NCBI RefSeq assembly: GCF_029784155.1 | Contig: NC_073692.1 | Span: 434,783,228-434,847,227 of the forward strand | DNA: 64,000 nt | Direction of reading: 5' to 3' | DNA from: Uranotaenia lowii | Lineage: Eukaryota > Arthropoda > Insecta > Diptera > Culicidae | Part shown: positions 1 to 11,025 of the stretch, in pieces | How the letters are laid out: the number at the start of each line of letters is the position of its first letter | Position numbering within the stretch: position 1 is the first letter of the stretch | Program-made: the position numbers and the translations under genes | Notes under the pieces: generated by a model | Database searches by the model: none | What the model was told of the DNA's origin: nothing | The model's input: the letters and a program-made list of their open reading frames with translations, nothing else

Positions 1-870
1 TTGTTATTACTGGACAAGCGGGTTCGTCGGTTTCGGATCCGCAGGCCAGCATGTACTTCGTCTTGGACGTATTAATCATCAACCCAATTCTTCCTGCTTC
101 ACGTTTCAGTTTGCGGTAGATCTCCTCCACCGCCCCAGATGATCTGCCGACTATATCAATGTCATCGGCAAAGCAGATAAGTTGATTGGATCTGTTGAAA
201 ATCGTGCCCCTCATTTCGCCCACCGCTCGTCGAATAACACCTTCTAGCGCCACGTTGAACATCATGCAGGATAGACCATCACCTTGTCCAAGCCCCCTGC
301 GCGATTCGAATGAACTCGAAAATTCACCCGAAATCCGCACATAGCACTGCGTTCCATCCATCGTCGCCTTGATCAGTCTGATCAGCTTCCCGGAAAGCCG
401 TTCTCGTCCATGATTTTCCATAGCTCACTACGGTCGATCGTGTCGTGCGTAGGGACTTGGTGCTCCCGGCATTTTTGGAGGATTTTCGTAATGTGAATAT
501 CTGGTCCGTCGTTGACCGTCCCTCCATGAAGCCGGCCTGATGATTTCCTACGAATCTGTTTGCTTGTGGCGTTAGGTGGCGGAGTAGGATTCGGGACAGC
601 ACTTTGTAGGCGGCATTGAGGACAGTGATCGCTCGGTAGTTCTCACAGTCCAATTTGTCGCCCTTCTTGTAGATGGGGCATATTACCCCCTCCTTCCACT
701 CCTCCGGTAGCTGTTCTATGTCCCAGATCCGAACTATCAACCGGTGTAGGCAATCGTCCAACTTGTCTGGGCCCATTTTGATGAGTTCAGCTGCGATGCC
801 ATCCTTCCCAGCCGACTTGTTTCTATTCAGCTGGCGAATGGCTTCCTTAACGTCACTCATCGTTGGGAGT
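1..870 (-). pseudogene. Reverse transcriptase domain of the RTE-like element, motif A deleted
   Basis: The minus strand encodes NKSAGKDGIAAELIKMG, then CPIYKKGDKLDCENYRAIT and QAGFMEGRSTTDQIFTL, the typical N-terminal fingers motifs of a non-LTR reverse transcriptase. After a frameshift near 460 it continues REHQVPTH directly into DTIDRSELWKIMDENGF. After another near 390 it reads RRGLGQGDGLSCMMFNVALE and then LICFADDIDIVGRSSGA around 165-200, so the catalytic FADD box is intact. The segment that normally carries motif A (the F-x-D-F-K-A-A-Y-D type block) is missing between PTH and DTID, so the first catalytic Asp is gone. The coding frame is open at position 1 and continues beyond the window. 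Confidence 0.8.
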
Positions 871-1604
871 GGCTACTCTACGTCGTTGGCTACGCCGGCG
901 ATGTACATTCCCCCACCGTCTTGATCTCCTGCATGTGCCCCGTTCAGGTGTTTATCGAAGTGCTGCTTCCACCTCACGATTGTCCGTCAGGATGCCCCCG
1001 TCCTTATCTCGGCACATTTCGACTTGCGGCACGAAGCTTTTGCGGTATGCGTTGAATTTCTGATAGAACTTTCGTGTTTCTTGGGAACGATGCAGCTGCT
1101 CCAGCTCCTCGAGCTCCTCCTTCTCCAGGCGGCGCTTTTTCTCCTGGAAAATTCGGACTCGCTGCCTTTTCCACTATCGCTGATTTTCCACATTTCGACG
1201 GGTGCCTCTTTGCACTACTGCCGCCCGCGCGGCATTCTCTTCGTCCATCACCCTCCTACACTCCTCATCGAACCAGTTGTTCCGTCGAGATCGCTCCACA
1301 TAACCGATGACGTTCTCCGCAGCACTGTTGATGGCTGTTTTGATGGTATCCCAACAGTCCTCGAGAGGGGCTTCGTCAAGCTCGCCCTCTGCCGGCAGCG
1401 CTGCTTCGACCGATTGCGCGTAGTCTGCTTCAGCCGTGCGATATTTAACCGAGGCGGGCGCCGGTTTCGTGTGTAGTTCACTACGGAGAGTTTTGGGCGC
1501 ATCTTCACCATCACCAGATAGTGGTCTGACTCAATGTTGGCGCCTGAACAGGATTTGACGTCGATGATGTCCGAGAAGTGCCGGCTGTACGGTGATCTCC
1601 AGGT

Positions 1605-2196
1605 TTACTTGTGTGGGAGGCGGTACTGGAAAAAGGTACTACATACGGCCATTCGTTTGGAGGCGGCGAAATCAATAAGTCTGAGGCCTTTTTCGTTGGT
1701 CAGCTGGTGCGCACTGAACCTTCCAATTGTCGGTTTGAATTCCTCCTCCCGGCCGAACTGAGCGTTGAAATCCCCGATGACGATCTTGATATCATGTTTT
1801 GGGCAACGGTCGTATTCACGCTCCAGCTGCGCGTAAAATTCGTCTTTGTCGTCACCGGTACTTCCGAGGTGAGGGCTGTGCACGTTGATGATGCTGATGT
1901 TGAAGAACCGGCCCTTGATTCTCAACCGGCACATTCGGCCATTCGGCCACCACCCGATCACGCGCTTTTGCATCTTTCCCATCACTATAAAAGCTGTTTC
2001 AAGCTCGTGTGTGTTGCCGCAGCTCTGGTAGATGGCACGACCATCGGGGTACGTTCGTACCGTGGAGCCCTTCCAGCATACCTCCTGCAGCGCTACGATG
2101 TTGAATTTGCGGCTCTTCAATTCGTTGGAGAGCACGTGGGTACTGCCCACAAAATTTAGAGATCGGCGGTTCCATGTTCCAAGTTTCCAATCGCTA
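1605..2196 (-). pseudogene. AP-type endonuclease domain of the RTE-like element
   Basis: The minus-strand frame reads from KLGTWNRRSLNFVG through VALQEVCW, INVHSPHLG and VIGDFNAQFG, the ordered motifs of the exonuclease-endonuclease-phosphatase fold used by non-LTR elements to nick target DNA. The catalytic Glu of LQE and the Asp and Asn of GDFNAQ are present. A TAA stop at 1605-1607 follows FQYRLPHK. The same frame then continues with TWRSP and, further on, a SDHYLV motif near 1520 that corresponds to the final catalytic Asp-His pair, so the stop is a point lesion inside the domain, with a probable small deletion between the two motifs. An alternative is readthrough, but later frameshifts make a functional protein implausible. 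Confidence 0.8.
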
Positions 2197-2580
2197 GTCC
2201 CTTTTCGTCACGTGGGTCTTTGCCGATTTCCATCCGAAATTTATTTTTCGTTGTTCGTTGCTTATGTTTTTTTGTAGTCACGGGCTCGCAAGGCCCGCAG
2301 CTAACCCCACTATCTTGTAGGAGGACCGTCGTGATGTTGCTGTTTTGGGTCCCGAACCGCCCCTGACATGGTGAACAGACGCCTACGAAGCCCCCTAACT
2401 CGGTCTGCATGCGACCAAAGCATCCACCGGGGTTAGGTACCCGATCTCCGCTAAGGTTGCTCGCACCCCAGCTAGCACCACGGGGAGGTGGAAAATCGGA
2501 GTTGCAGATAAGAGGTGATATGACCACTACCCGGTTTGGTGTATATCTCGAGGTCTCGAGTTGCACATTGTCTACCGTTC

Positions 2581-4338
2581 ACTAGCCATTGGTTGCAGTA
2601 CATAGAATATTGGTTGCAAATTATTGTTTAATTTTATTTTATTTTTTGTCCAATCGTGTTGCAGCTTTCTTTTGAAATGTTAATTTTGATAAAAAGTCCA
2701 GAATATTATTCAGACTGTAGAGTGCCAGTTCAGTAGTTTCCGCGTCCAAGCAAAGTTAAGATTCTGAGAGGTCCAAAGTCAAGTTAATGAAAACATTGTT
2801 TATTTTATTAAATTTAAAATGAATTCTCAAAACATATCTTGATTTCGTACCATCAGTTATTCAGATTCAGAACGTTAGTTTATCTCAGATTTTTGAAGCA
2901 AAAATATTTGAAAAAACTCAATTTGAGATTGAATGCAAAACTTTCTGCCCTCACGGATTATAAAACAATCGATCTTTGATTGAATCAAATGGATAGAAGT
3001 TGTACCAACAAAAATCACGTGACTTTCAATTGTTTCAGAACGACTCCGTAACGATTGCGTAATGGCACCAAAAAATCCTTCTGCTCCGATAGAGAGATGG
3101 AACTGGGCAAAAAACATTTGTCCATGATTGTTCAATTAGTTTTTATTGTTTCCAACCGTAGGCCTTTTGCTGCCGTAGGATTTGATGTATAAATTTCCAG
3201 GCTCGTCAGTTAACGTTAGAATTTATCGAAGAGGAACCCGGCCCAGATCGTTGTTGGGAAAAAACATTCGTCCTACAGATGGAAAACAGACTCACTCGGA
3301 GTCCAGTAATCGATTTATATTTTTGGCACGCAAGCTTCATAAAAATTACCAGAAATAAATAATGAAATAAATATACATTTGCCTTTTCTTTTCGGAGCGG
3401 ATCGCTTTTGGAGTCCCTGGCCCTGGCTTCGAGCTCTCTAATGGCCAGCAGGCAGCCGCTCGTTAAACGTTTTCTTTTCGGAGGAGAGTAGGTATTATGT
3501 TTCTTATGCTATCCTTCCGCAGACTCCCAGACCCAATTTTCTTGAGAGGGGGCTAGGGTGAGGATTGGGAAAATGGGTGGGAAGTGGGCGCGACAGGGAT
3601 GATTTTGATGAAGGTTCACAATCGTAGCGGCTGTTGCAAGTCGTCGACATTGCCTGGGAATGGCCAAAGGCTCACAGTGGGCATCTCGGAGGATTTTCCT
3701 GAATGCTTGCCTTACTTAACCTTTATTTTATATGTTTGTTAGTCTCAAGTTGAGTAATTTTAAAAAGAAAATTTACTAAATTGAACCAAAAAATCTAGCA
3801 AAAACCCACTGTGCCGATAATGATGATGATGATGATGACGACGTGATATGCTCGCGGGATTTCTGCCATGTATGATAACCCAGAATGGCATCTAGAGCAC
3901 AGCACAGGTGCCCTATTCTAGTGGCTTCCATTTTTTTTCCTGTTCGTCCTTCAGCATTTTGTATGACTTTATGTTCTACTGACTGCTTTCTCTCCCGGGC
4001 GTATCTTGATCTGCGTGGCTTGTGGCCGGCTGGTGGGAAATTGGTCCACTCCAGGGGAATAATGGCAAATAGCTCCTGTCTCGACCAGCAACAGAACCGC
4101 AGCTTTCCAAGGGCGTGGACAAAAGAGGACAATTGAGCAGTCTCCCATGTGGGTGGGCGGACAAAGTCTGATAACATCATCATGTATGGGGCATTTTTCT
4201 CCGACCAAATGATTCAATTGCTGTGATAGCAATCAAATTGCAGGAATAATTTCAAATTATTGCCGAACGTTATGGAATATTCATAACAATTAACTTATAA
4301 CGATTTCATAAAGTTTAATTCGACTTTATCATTGAACC
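2581..4338. other. Unique AT-rich intergenic sequence
   Basis: No supported gene. The stretch 2580-3360 is AT-rich. 3400-4180 is more GC-rich and unique, with short open frames on both strands but no recognisable domain, and could be conserved non-coding DNA. The short (ATG)n microsatellite lies within it. Confidence 0.4.
3819..3843. repeat. ATG trinucleotide microsatellite
   Basis: Six or so tandem ATG units followed by two ACG units, a simple repeat with a single-base drift at the right end. Confidence 0.9.
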
Positions 4339-4340
4339 TA

Positions 4341-5669
4341 AAGCTTAGTTCTTTTAGAAATGGGACACTTTCTTTTGCTAATAGCTCGTTTACTAGTAAT
4401 CGGACATTCAAAATTTTGGCAGGAATTTGTTGCCTGTAAAAAGAACTATCCGACCTATTTTTTTCAAAATTAAAAAATTACGCGTTTTTGAGATATTTAC
4501 GATGCAAGTGAAAAAGGAAAAAATAGTTTTGCACAGTTTCATTCAAAATCCATCATTTTCAAATTTATAGCTGACAAAACCGTTGATTATTCGAAGAATT
4601 ACTGTATGTAAGTGGAGGAAAACTATGTAAATACTGTCAAAAATGTCCACAATGTTCAAATCAAGCATTGGAGTGAAGCATATGATCGGCAATTTCGGCT
4701 AAGGGTCATCAGAGAATCAAGTCTCATTCCAGCATTTTTAATTTTCAAAAAGCGAAAATCTAAGAGTAGATCGCTAAAATTTCCAAAAATTTTTTTTCTC
4801 CGATAAGCTGAAAGTTTTGCCTGGTAATGAGTCATTCGAACCACACCTCAAACAATAAATTTTTGCTAGTTCCAGAGCTCGTAAGCTGTATAGCCGGTTC
4901 CGAGGCTATGGGACAGATGCTTTTTGATGAACGACAAAACTTTTGAAATACCCTATTTTAAACAAATTCCAGCGGTTTAGTCCCATACCATGTCTGCTCG
5001 TGGCAAAGTCCCGAGTATATTAAAGTATGTATTTGCTGGTTATTTTTTATGAAATATTATGATTTGCCAAGATTCTGCTCCTGTGGAAAGAAATAAAAAT
5101 ATTCAAAACGAAAACTATGGTTTTCGCTGTTTTTAAAAGCCTAAAAAGAGTAATCTTTTATGTACTCTTCGCAAACTACGATCTATACTAACCGATTATA
5201 CTTTAAGTTTAATCTCATGATGGTTTTACTTCGTTATTGCCAGAGTTTGCCAGCAGAAATTCCATTAAAAACGCTCAAAAAGTGGCTCAAAAATAATCAG
5301 TTTTGTTCATTTCGAAACATCTGTATCCACTAAATTGCCCTCAGTTTCTTTTAAAAGAGAAGTATTGGTCCGAAAAATAGCGGAAATTGAAGGAAGAGGG
5401 TGTAGTGATCTAAAATACAGATTAGACGAAGTATAAATTTGAAAAACTGATCAATATCATGACTGAAAAAAGTGTGCGCTAGCCGATGGTAGGTACCAAG
5501 AATAAAGTAAGATTTATTCTTACAAAAACCTTTAAATTTTTTTTTCAAATTTTTTCATGAATTATCATAAAATTACCTTCATTTCCTTCATAGAAAGTTT
5601 TCAGATCAAACGAAAGGTTTTTGAGATACACGCATTCGTAACTGTCCCATTTCTAAAAGAACTAAGCTT
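4341..5669. mobile_element. Non-autonomous TA-flanked DNA transposon with long perfect TIRs
   Basis: A 29-base segment at 4339-4367 beginning TAAAGCTTAGTTC and ending ATGGGACA is repeated perfectly in inverted orientation at 5643-5671. If the outer TA on each side is the target duplication, the element is 4341-5669, 1329 bp, starting and ending with AAGCTTAG and its complement. The interior has only short open frames and no transposase motif, so it depends on a partner. TA target duplication fits the Tc1/mariner or a related group, but without a transposase the superfamily is unproven. The inner sequence beyond the first 29 bases is not complementary, so this is a TIR element and not a full fold-back. 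Confidence 0.8.
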
Positions 5670-5671
5670 TA

Positions 5672-6960
5672 TTCGATAATATCTCCCCTAGAATAGGAAA
5701 AGATAACAAAATCAACATTGGCCCATGAAAAAAGAATTGATACTTTCATTGATAAAATTCACAGCTGGTTTAAAAGTTCGAATGAAAGAGCGGAAAAAAC
5801 AAGCAAAGTTATCCAAGCACATCAATTCATTTGGCAACTTTTCACTTTCGACAGGCCGTAAAATAAACTCTTCCAAGAAATGGCGTCGCGTGCTTCCAAT
5901 CAGTACTCTTTAGGATTTTTTTTCCTCTACTGCTTTCAGCTCTGTTTGGCTTTCTGCCTTCCGAAAACGCAGCTGGATAATAATATATGGGGTGGAAAGT
6001 GAAAGAATTTAACTTTTCCCAACACGGAAACAATCATCAATTTTCGATTTCACACCCCATCCAAAACCGAACGAACGGATGAAGATTGTTCAAGGTTGAC
6101 CCTCGATTGGCGTTTTGCTTCGAAGTTCAAGCTCTAATCAGTTATGATTCACAGTTGAAATCATTTTTTTTCACGCAATAGTCAAATTTTCGAGCCCAAC
6201 CAAAAAAAAACTGGTTATATTGTGCTGAAATAAATACATCCGATTTATTACTATGCTAAAAGCGTTTTGATTGCACTTTTTTGTCGCTCTTTTTACAGTC
6301 ATTGTTACTCAATAATCTATTGTTTTTCTCCCCGCCGCGCCTAGATGCCATTACCGATTGATCAATGTACTGCAGCATCATCAGTGTCAATGGCAAAATA
6401 AAACATAAAAACAACAACAATAATCTGATGAGTGGGGAAGGCGGCGAAAGGTTTCCGAATGAATTGGAATGAATGATTTTAGTCCTCCCGAAAAAAGTGC
6501 ACGGCACACACACACAACATTTAAAAGTTGCATCCATCAAAATGAAATGGGATTTTGAGTGAGAAGAACTGCAAAAAAACAATTACAATAACAAAAACAA
6601 ATGAATGTCGAGCAAAAAAGAAAAAAAAGAGTAAAACAAAGAACGAATGATCGGGATTCACTATCAGAGTGTTGCCAAGTTTGCATGTAGAAATATTGTC
6701 AGATTGAAATGCATTTTCCAAGTTTCATGAAATATTTTTTGTCTTCCATTTTTTTTACCCGAATATCAACTAAAAAATTCATTCCAAAACACTTATAACA
6801 ATTACTAATTCAGATAAAATTGACATTGATTTAAACACACACAATGTTATGGAAAAATGTATCAACAAACATAGTGATCAATTTGTTTTCTGCATAATCA
6901 TTACCTGTTATCTTTGGTAGAGTGAAAAATACGTAGAATTGTTTTCAAACTTTTTGAGAT
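5672..6960. other. Unique AT-rich intergenic sequence
   Basis: No gene, RNA or element boundary was found. Short A and T homopolymer runs and an (AC)n-like run near 6505-6518 are the only regular features. Confidence 0.4.
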
Positions 6961-7298
6961 CTGTAGACTAAAATTGATCCTAGGCCTAGTACAAGATTGC
7001 ATGCCAAATTAGGGCCAGATCGAATAACGGGAAGGGGTCGCTTAACAAGTCTGAAATTTTTATGGAATTTTGAAACATTTTGTTCGGGATAAACATGAAA
7101 AACCTGTTTTTCAAAAACCTTTGGTTCAATAAGCAAAGTTATTGATGAAAAATTGTTTTTTTTATGTTTATCCCGAACAAATGTCTCAAAATCTCATACA
7201 AACTTCAGGCTCGTTGAGCGACCCCTTCACATGATCCGATCTGGCCCAAGTTTGGCATGCGATCTTGTACTAGGCCTAGGATCAATTTTAGCCTGCAG
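6961..7298. mobile_element. Fold-back (MITE-like) inverted repeat, about 338 bp
   Basis: The left arm from about 6961 to 7100 (CTGTAGACTAAAATTGATCC at its outer end) is matched in inverted order by 7165-7298 (ending GGATCAATTTTAGCCTGCAG). The arms share long blocks such as CCTAGGCCTAGTACAAGAT, GGCCAGATCG and TTGTTCGGGATAAACAT, with scattered substitutions and about 60 bases of spacer. There is no coding capacity. Such structures are non-autonomous DNA elements able to fold into one hairpin. The arms have diverged noticeably, so the insertion is old. No clear target duplication was identified. Confidence 0.8.
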
Positions 7299-7837
7299 CG
7301 CATGGCATAGATTTTTTTTACTTTGAGCTGAATCTGAATTTGGATTAAAATTTCAATTTCAGATCTGAATATTGGTTTTGGAACCTCAGTTGCAAATCCA
7401 AATTCCGAATCTTCAAACAATTTTTTAATCCAAGTTCAAGATTTTTTTTTGAATCATGAACCGAAAAAGCCAAATTTGACATGATATGACATGAATCCTT
7501 TATATGACTTCTCAATTTTCGGCTTCATATTTGCATTCTTTCTTTTATTTGAAATTCAATTTGAAAACCTAAATGAATATTGCGAAAGATTGAACTGTTT
7601 CAGATTTTAAAACTCTGGATCACCATTATGAAATTTTCTAAGGTTCCAATTTTGCATTAGAATTAAAAGTTATAATCTTTCTTCTGACATTCCGTAATGC
7701 ATCTAGTTGATCCAAACTGCATTTCAACAACAAAAAACTAAAAGAATACGAAATCTGATCACAGACATCGAATTCTAATATTTATAAGAAAGTTCAAATA
7801 TGTGTTCTAGGCGATAAACTCAAAAAAGCAGGTTGGC
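7299..7837. other. Low-complexity AT-rich sequence
   Basis: Degenerate AATTC/AAATTC-type words recur without a fixed period, as they do again at 11460-12100. Nothing coding is supported. Confidence 0.35.
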
Positions 7838-8900
7838 TTACTATTCTTAGACTTAAAGAAAGCTTTCGACACGATAAACCACGATATTCTGATCCAAAAA
7901 TTAAATTTTCATGGAATACGTGCTCAGATTCTTCAGCTCATCGTAAGTTTCCTAGCTGAAATAGATCGGTACGTATTGGCAAACGGTGCAAACAGTAGTC
8001 ATCGTCCCTATAGAGTAGGTGTTCCCCAAGGGAGTATTCTAGGGCACTTGTTATTTCTCATGTATATCAACGATCATCCAGATCTAACGCTGTACGGGAA
8101 ACTTCGACTATTCGAAGATGATTCATCATTGTGCTATGAAGATGTTAACCCAAGCACAATTGTTCGAAAGATGTCTGTTGACATGCGAATACTTGAATAG
8201 TATTTTAATGAAAACTTGCTGTCACTGACCCTTTAAAAATCAAAATAAATGATTTTACACTCTGCTAGAACAAATATTCTCCTTCATGATGACCTAGTGA
8301 TTAAAAACACAAAAATAGAGAAAGTCTCACATTTTCGATATCTGGGAAAAACTACTGACTCAACACTCAAATGGACCAACTATATTGAAAGATATCAACG
8401 CCGCATGTGATTTTCTGTGATCTGATTCTGGTACTGTATCATGCTTTTATCCAGACAAAGCTGGAATACCTGTTGTTTATTTAGGGAGCGGCATCCGAAG
8501 TCAATCTAAAAAAACTACAAATAGCTCAAAGTATCTATCTAAAGATAGTCTCAAAACGACCAAAAGTACCCCACGATACAGTTCTACAGAGAAACTAATA
8601 AATCGATCCTACCGATCAAAGCTATGAGAGTACAACAGGCATTGACAATCATCCACAACCATCTGAACAATCCTCAGGCCTCAATCCTGAATCGTATAGT
8701 CGACAAAACCATAGATACGGGTTAAGAAATGAAACAATCTTTAGAACGAAACTTCCAACGACCGAGTTAGCCAAAAATGCGTTCACCTATTATGAAATTA
8801 CTCTTTATAACTCACTTCTTCAACAAAGGTTTAGAGTACAGTAAAATTTAAAATCCAAGCAATTGCTTAATTGCATCAAAAACAGACGGCATAGGTGGTG
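7838..8900 (+). pseudogene. Degenerate CR1-like non-LTR reverse transcriptase
   Basis: The plus strand encodes LLFLDLKKAFDTINHDIL (motif A, about 7838-7890), then in the same frame YRVGVPQGSILGHLLFLMYI (motif B, about 8008-8065) and LRLFEDDSSLCY (motif C, about 8098-8130). Motif C has Glu where Ala is usual, but both Asp are kept. After stops and frame changes, remnants continue as VSHFRYLGKTTDSTLKW near 8320, YHAFIQTKLEYL near 8440, KKLQIAQ near 8515 and YEITLYNSLLQQRFRV near 8795. The order of motifs matches the RT and C-terminal part of CR1-like elements, an assignment from memory. There is no endonuclease and neither end is clear, so it is an old truncated fragment. Confidence 0.75.
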
Positions 8901-9800
8901 ACGCGAAAGCATACCTGGCGAAATTTCGTTCGAAAATCAGTGCTTGCTTAGATTAGCGTGTGGCAATAATTAAAAACAAGGAGTGCGTTGATCGCAAGTA
9001 TGTAGTTTTAGTGATGGGGGCAAAAATCATAAGAAAATTATAGTGAATAAAGTGATTCAAAGCCTTAAAATGTTCGCGAATTTAAATTTTTCATTTTTTG
9101 GTGGTTAAAGGGAGGTGTGAGTTCCTGTCCCGTTATCTGCTGATGGATAAGATGCGTATAAAAACTTTTAAAATGTTATTATTTCGAACATTCAATCAGC
9201 TGCCAGCTGCCCAGATTTATACAAGGATGCCGGAATACATGTACTAAATATATTTCCTAGAAAATTTTATAAATTTTAAACTGATTGTGTATCTCTGATC
9301 GAACATTTAGTAAATAGCTTAAGAGAAGCAATCAGGATTCTTTTCAAGTTGGAATACTTATACCTGCGAATGATGTGATACGCCCGTGGTAAAAGTATCA
9401 GTTGAATATTTGTCCAACATCAACACTAGCTAGATATAAGAAAATATACCCCGTTGCTACTCGTCACGTGGCTAATTTACGGTGATCGATATACTTGGAA
9501 ATAGATTTTGAACGTCCCTCCCGCAATCATTCACGAATATCTATCCTCGCATCATTGTTTATAATTTTCGTTTTTGGTAGACGATCATGAATGTTTCAGA
9601 AGGGAAAATCTGGGGAAATACCAAGACCATATGTTTAAAAAAGCCGTAGCACATGCTGTACAGTTGATTGCTTTTAATGGTTCTATTCTTGTTACATATG
9701 AATATTGATTTATTTGATACGATACGAGCGCAATCGCAAACATTTATTTTTCTTTAACCCATTCCCTCATCAAAGATTACGGAGCGTGTATACACGAAAC
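8901..9800. other. Unique intergenic sequence
   Basis: Nothing coding was recognised. It lies between the CR1-like remnant and a candidate core promoter at 9804. Confidence 0.35.
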
Positions 9801-9803
9801 GAG

Positions 9804-9810
9804 TATAAAA
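9804..9810 (+). promoter_or_regulatory. Candidate TATA box
   Basis: TATAAAA in the context GAGTATAAAATTAAAAG. A start site would be expected near 9830-9836 (CTATCAACAAACC). It precedes a GC-richer block that ends at a good splice donor (11026). This is a motif match only, with no expression evidence. Confidence 0.3.
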
Positions 9811-9833
9811 TTAAAAGTTGCTATCAACAAACC

Positions 9834-11025
9834 GAAAAACACGGAAACAAAACACGGTGCAAAAAATTAGCACTGCAGGAAAAATGTTCAATCAGAAATC
9901 GGGCAAGTATTGAACAAACTCGAGTTAGACATGAGTCAAACTTCAAACGTCAAAAAATTGGAAACAAAAGACAAAAGAAAACAAAAAAAAAAATAAAAGG
10001 TACACTGAATGATTAGCAGCATTGAACTCTACTTTGCACTTCCGGGATACAACGTAAAAGTAAGTGAAGTGAAGAGCAACCTTTTCCGAAAACGGCACGT
10101 GTGGGACGAACCAACTGAGGTGTTCCGCTGGTTGGCAAGAGGCCGATTGATTCCTGAAACGGAGAGGCGCCGACGTCCGCCAGTGTCTCCAACTGATCGC
10201 CACAAAATCCGGTCGATACATAACCTGCTGACGAGGCACGAGAAAAGACTCCGTGTACCTAAAACGGCGTGTCAGCCGGTTCAAAAACCCAAAAGCCGCC
10301 AGGAAAGAAGCCAAAGATCAAGATACACTAAAGGGGTCAGACGTGTGCTGACCCCGTTTTTCAACACCGTTTCGGGCGCAGCAGTTGGCAGGTGGTCCAA
10401 AGACGGTTCCCCGGAACCACTGCCGATTCAGGAAAACCCGAGCATCACGTCGGTTTATTGCCACCTCCGGCACCAGGTGGTCCAAGAACGGTTCTCAGGA
10501 ACCACTGCCGACTTAGGAAAACCCGAGGTGCGAGATCGGCCTTGGCGGAAGGCACCGATCGTTCCTTCAGCATCACATCGGCTTTCGTAACATTTTTATC
10601 ACGCCTTTTTGTCGCCTGTAGAGCGTTTTTTGGCGAATTGCATCGGATCGTCGGTTGTTTTTCTGTTTATTTTTATTTCGGTTTCCCTGGTGCGAATGTC
10701 GGTCAGTTGTCTTAGATAAGTCCCACGAAAACCACTTCAGCCTTGAGAACCAGTGCGTGACTCACTGTTGGTGGTCGTAATAGCACAAAATTTTGTACGA
10801 GCCACGAGGCAAAATAGATCCGGTTGCAACAAGGAACTTCCAGCGAGTAGCAGCATTCTTGGTGGACTCATCAGCACGGCAGGAGGAAAGTTCGGGTCTA
10901 TACGCCCTCCGGAATTTGGTCAGCGGATGACAAGGGCGAGGAGGCGAAACAGGAACAGGCATGTGCCCAAGTGGAAATGTTCACTGCTCAAGAAGACCCA
11001 ATCCGGGGCTCCAGCAACAAACCAC
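9834..11025 (+). other. Candidate untranslated first exon ending at a GTAAGT donor; function unknown
   Basis: This block is clearly more GC-rich than its surroundings and ends AACCAC|GTAAGTCG, a near-consensus splice donor at 11026. It contains a 193-residue open frame (10009-10590), basic and rich in Arg, with no recognisable domain, signal peptide or membrane segment. A tandem 85-bp duplication inside the frame (10391-10560) is read in two different frames, which argues against selection on the protein. I favour a 5' untranslated exon or a leader of an unidentified mobile element. A short hairpin (GGGGTCAG/CTGACCCC, 10333-10355) also lies inside. Confidence 0.3.
10391..10560 (+). repeat. 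Two tandem copies of an approximately 85-bp unit
   Basis: GGTGGTCCAA at 10391 recurs at 10476. Both copies continue with ACGGTTC, GGAACCACTGCCGA and AGGAAAACCCGAG. Each copy contains a small inverted pair, GGTTCC/GGAACC-like. The period is not a multiple of three. Confidence 0.75.

Larger units (their letters stand above)
1..2580 (-). mobile_element. Non-LTR retrotransposon, RTE-like, degenerate, 3' end outside window
   Basis: Read on the minus strand this stretch gives, in order, a 5' leader (about 2580-2200), an apurinic-type endonuclease domain (about 2196-1500), a linker and a reverse transcriptase that runs off the left edge. The parts are recognisable by motif but split among frames: a TAA interrupts the end of the endonuclease at 1605-1607, frameshifts lie near 1440 and 1220, and more occur near 460 and 390 in the reverse transcriptase. 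The copy is therefore dead. Clade assignment to the RTE group (JAM1-like in mosquitoes) is from memory of similar proteins and is provisional. The 5' boundary near 2580 is approximate, where GC-richer sequence gives way to AT-rich flank; no target duplication can be tested because the other end is missing. Confidence 0.85.

Noticed and set aside
10333..10355. Rho-independent-type terminator (hairpin followed by T run)
   Set aside because: The sequence is eukaryotic; the GGGGTCAG/CTGACCCC hairpin is noted only as structure.
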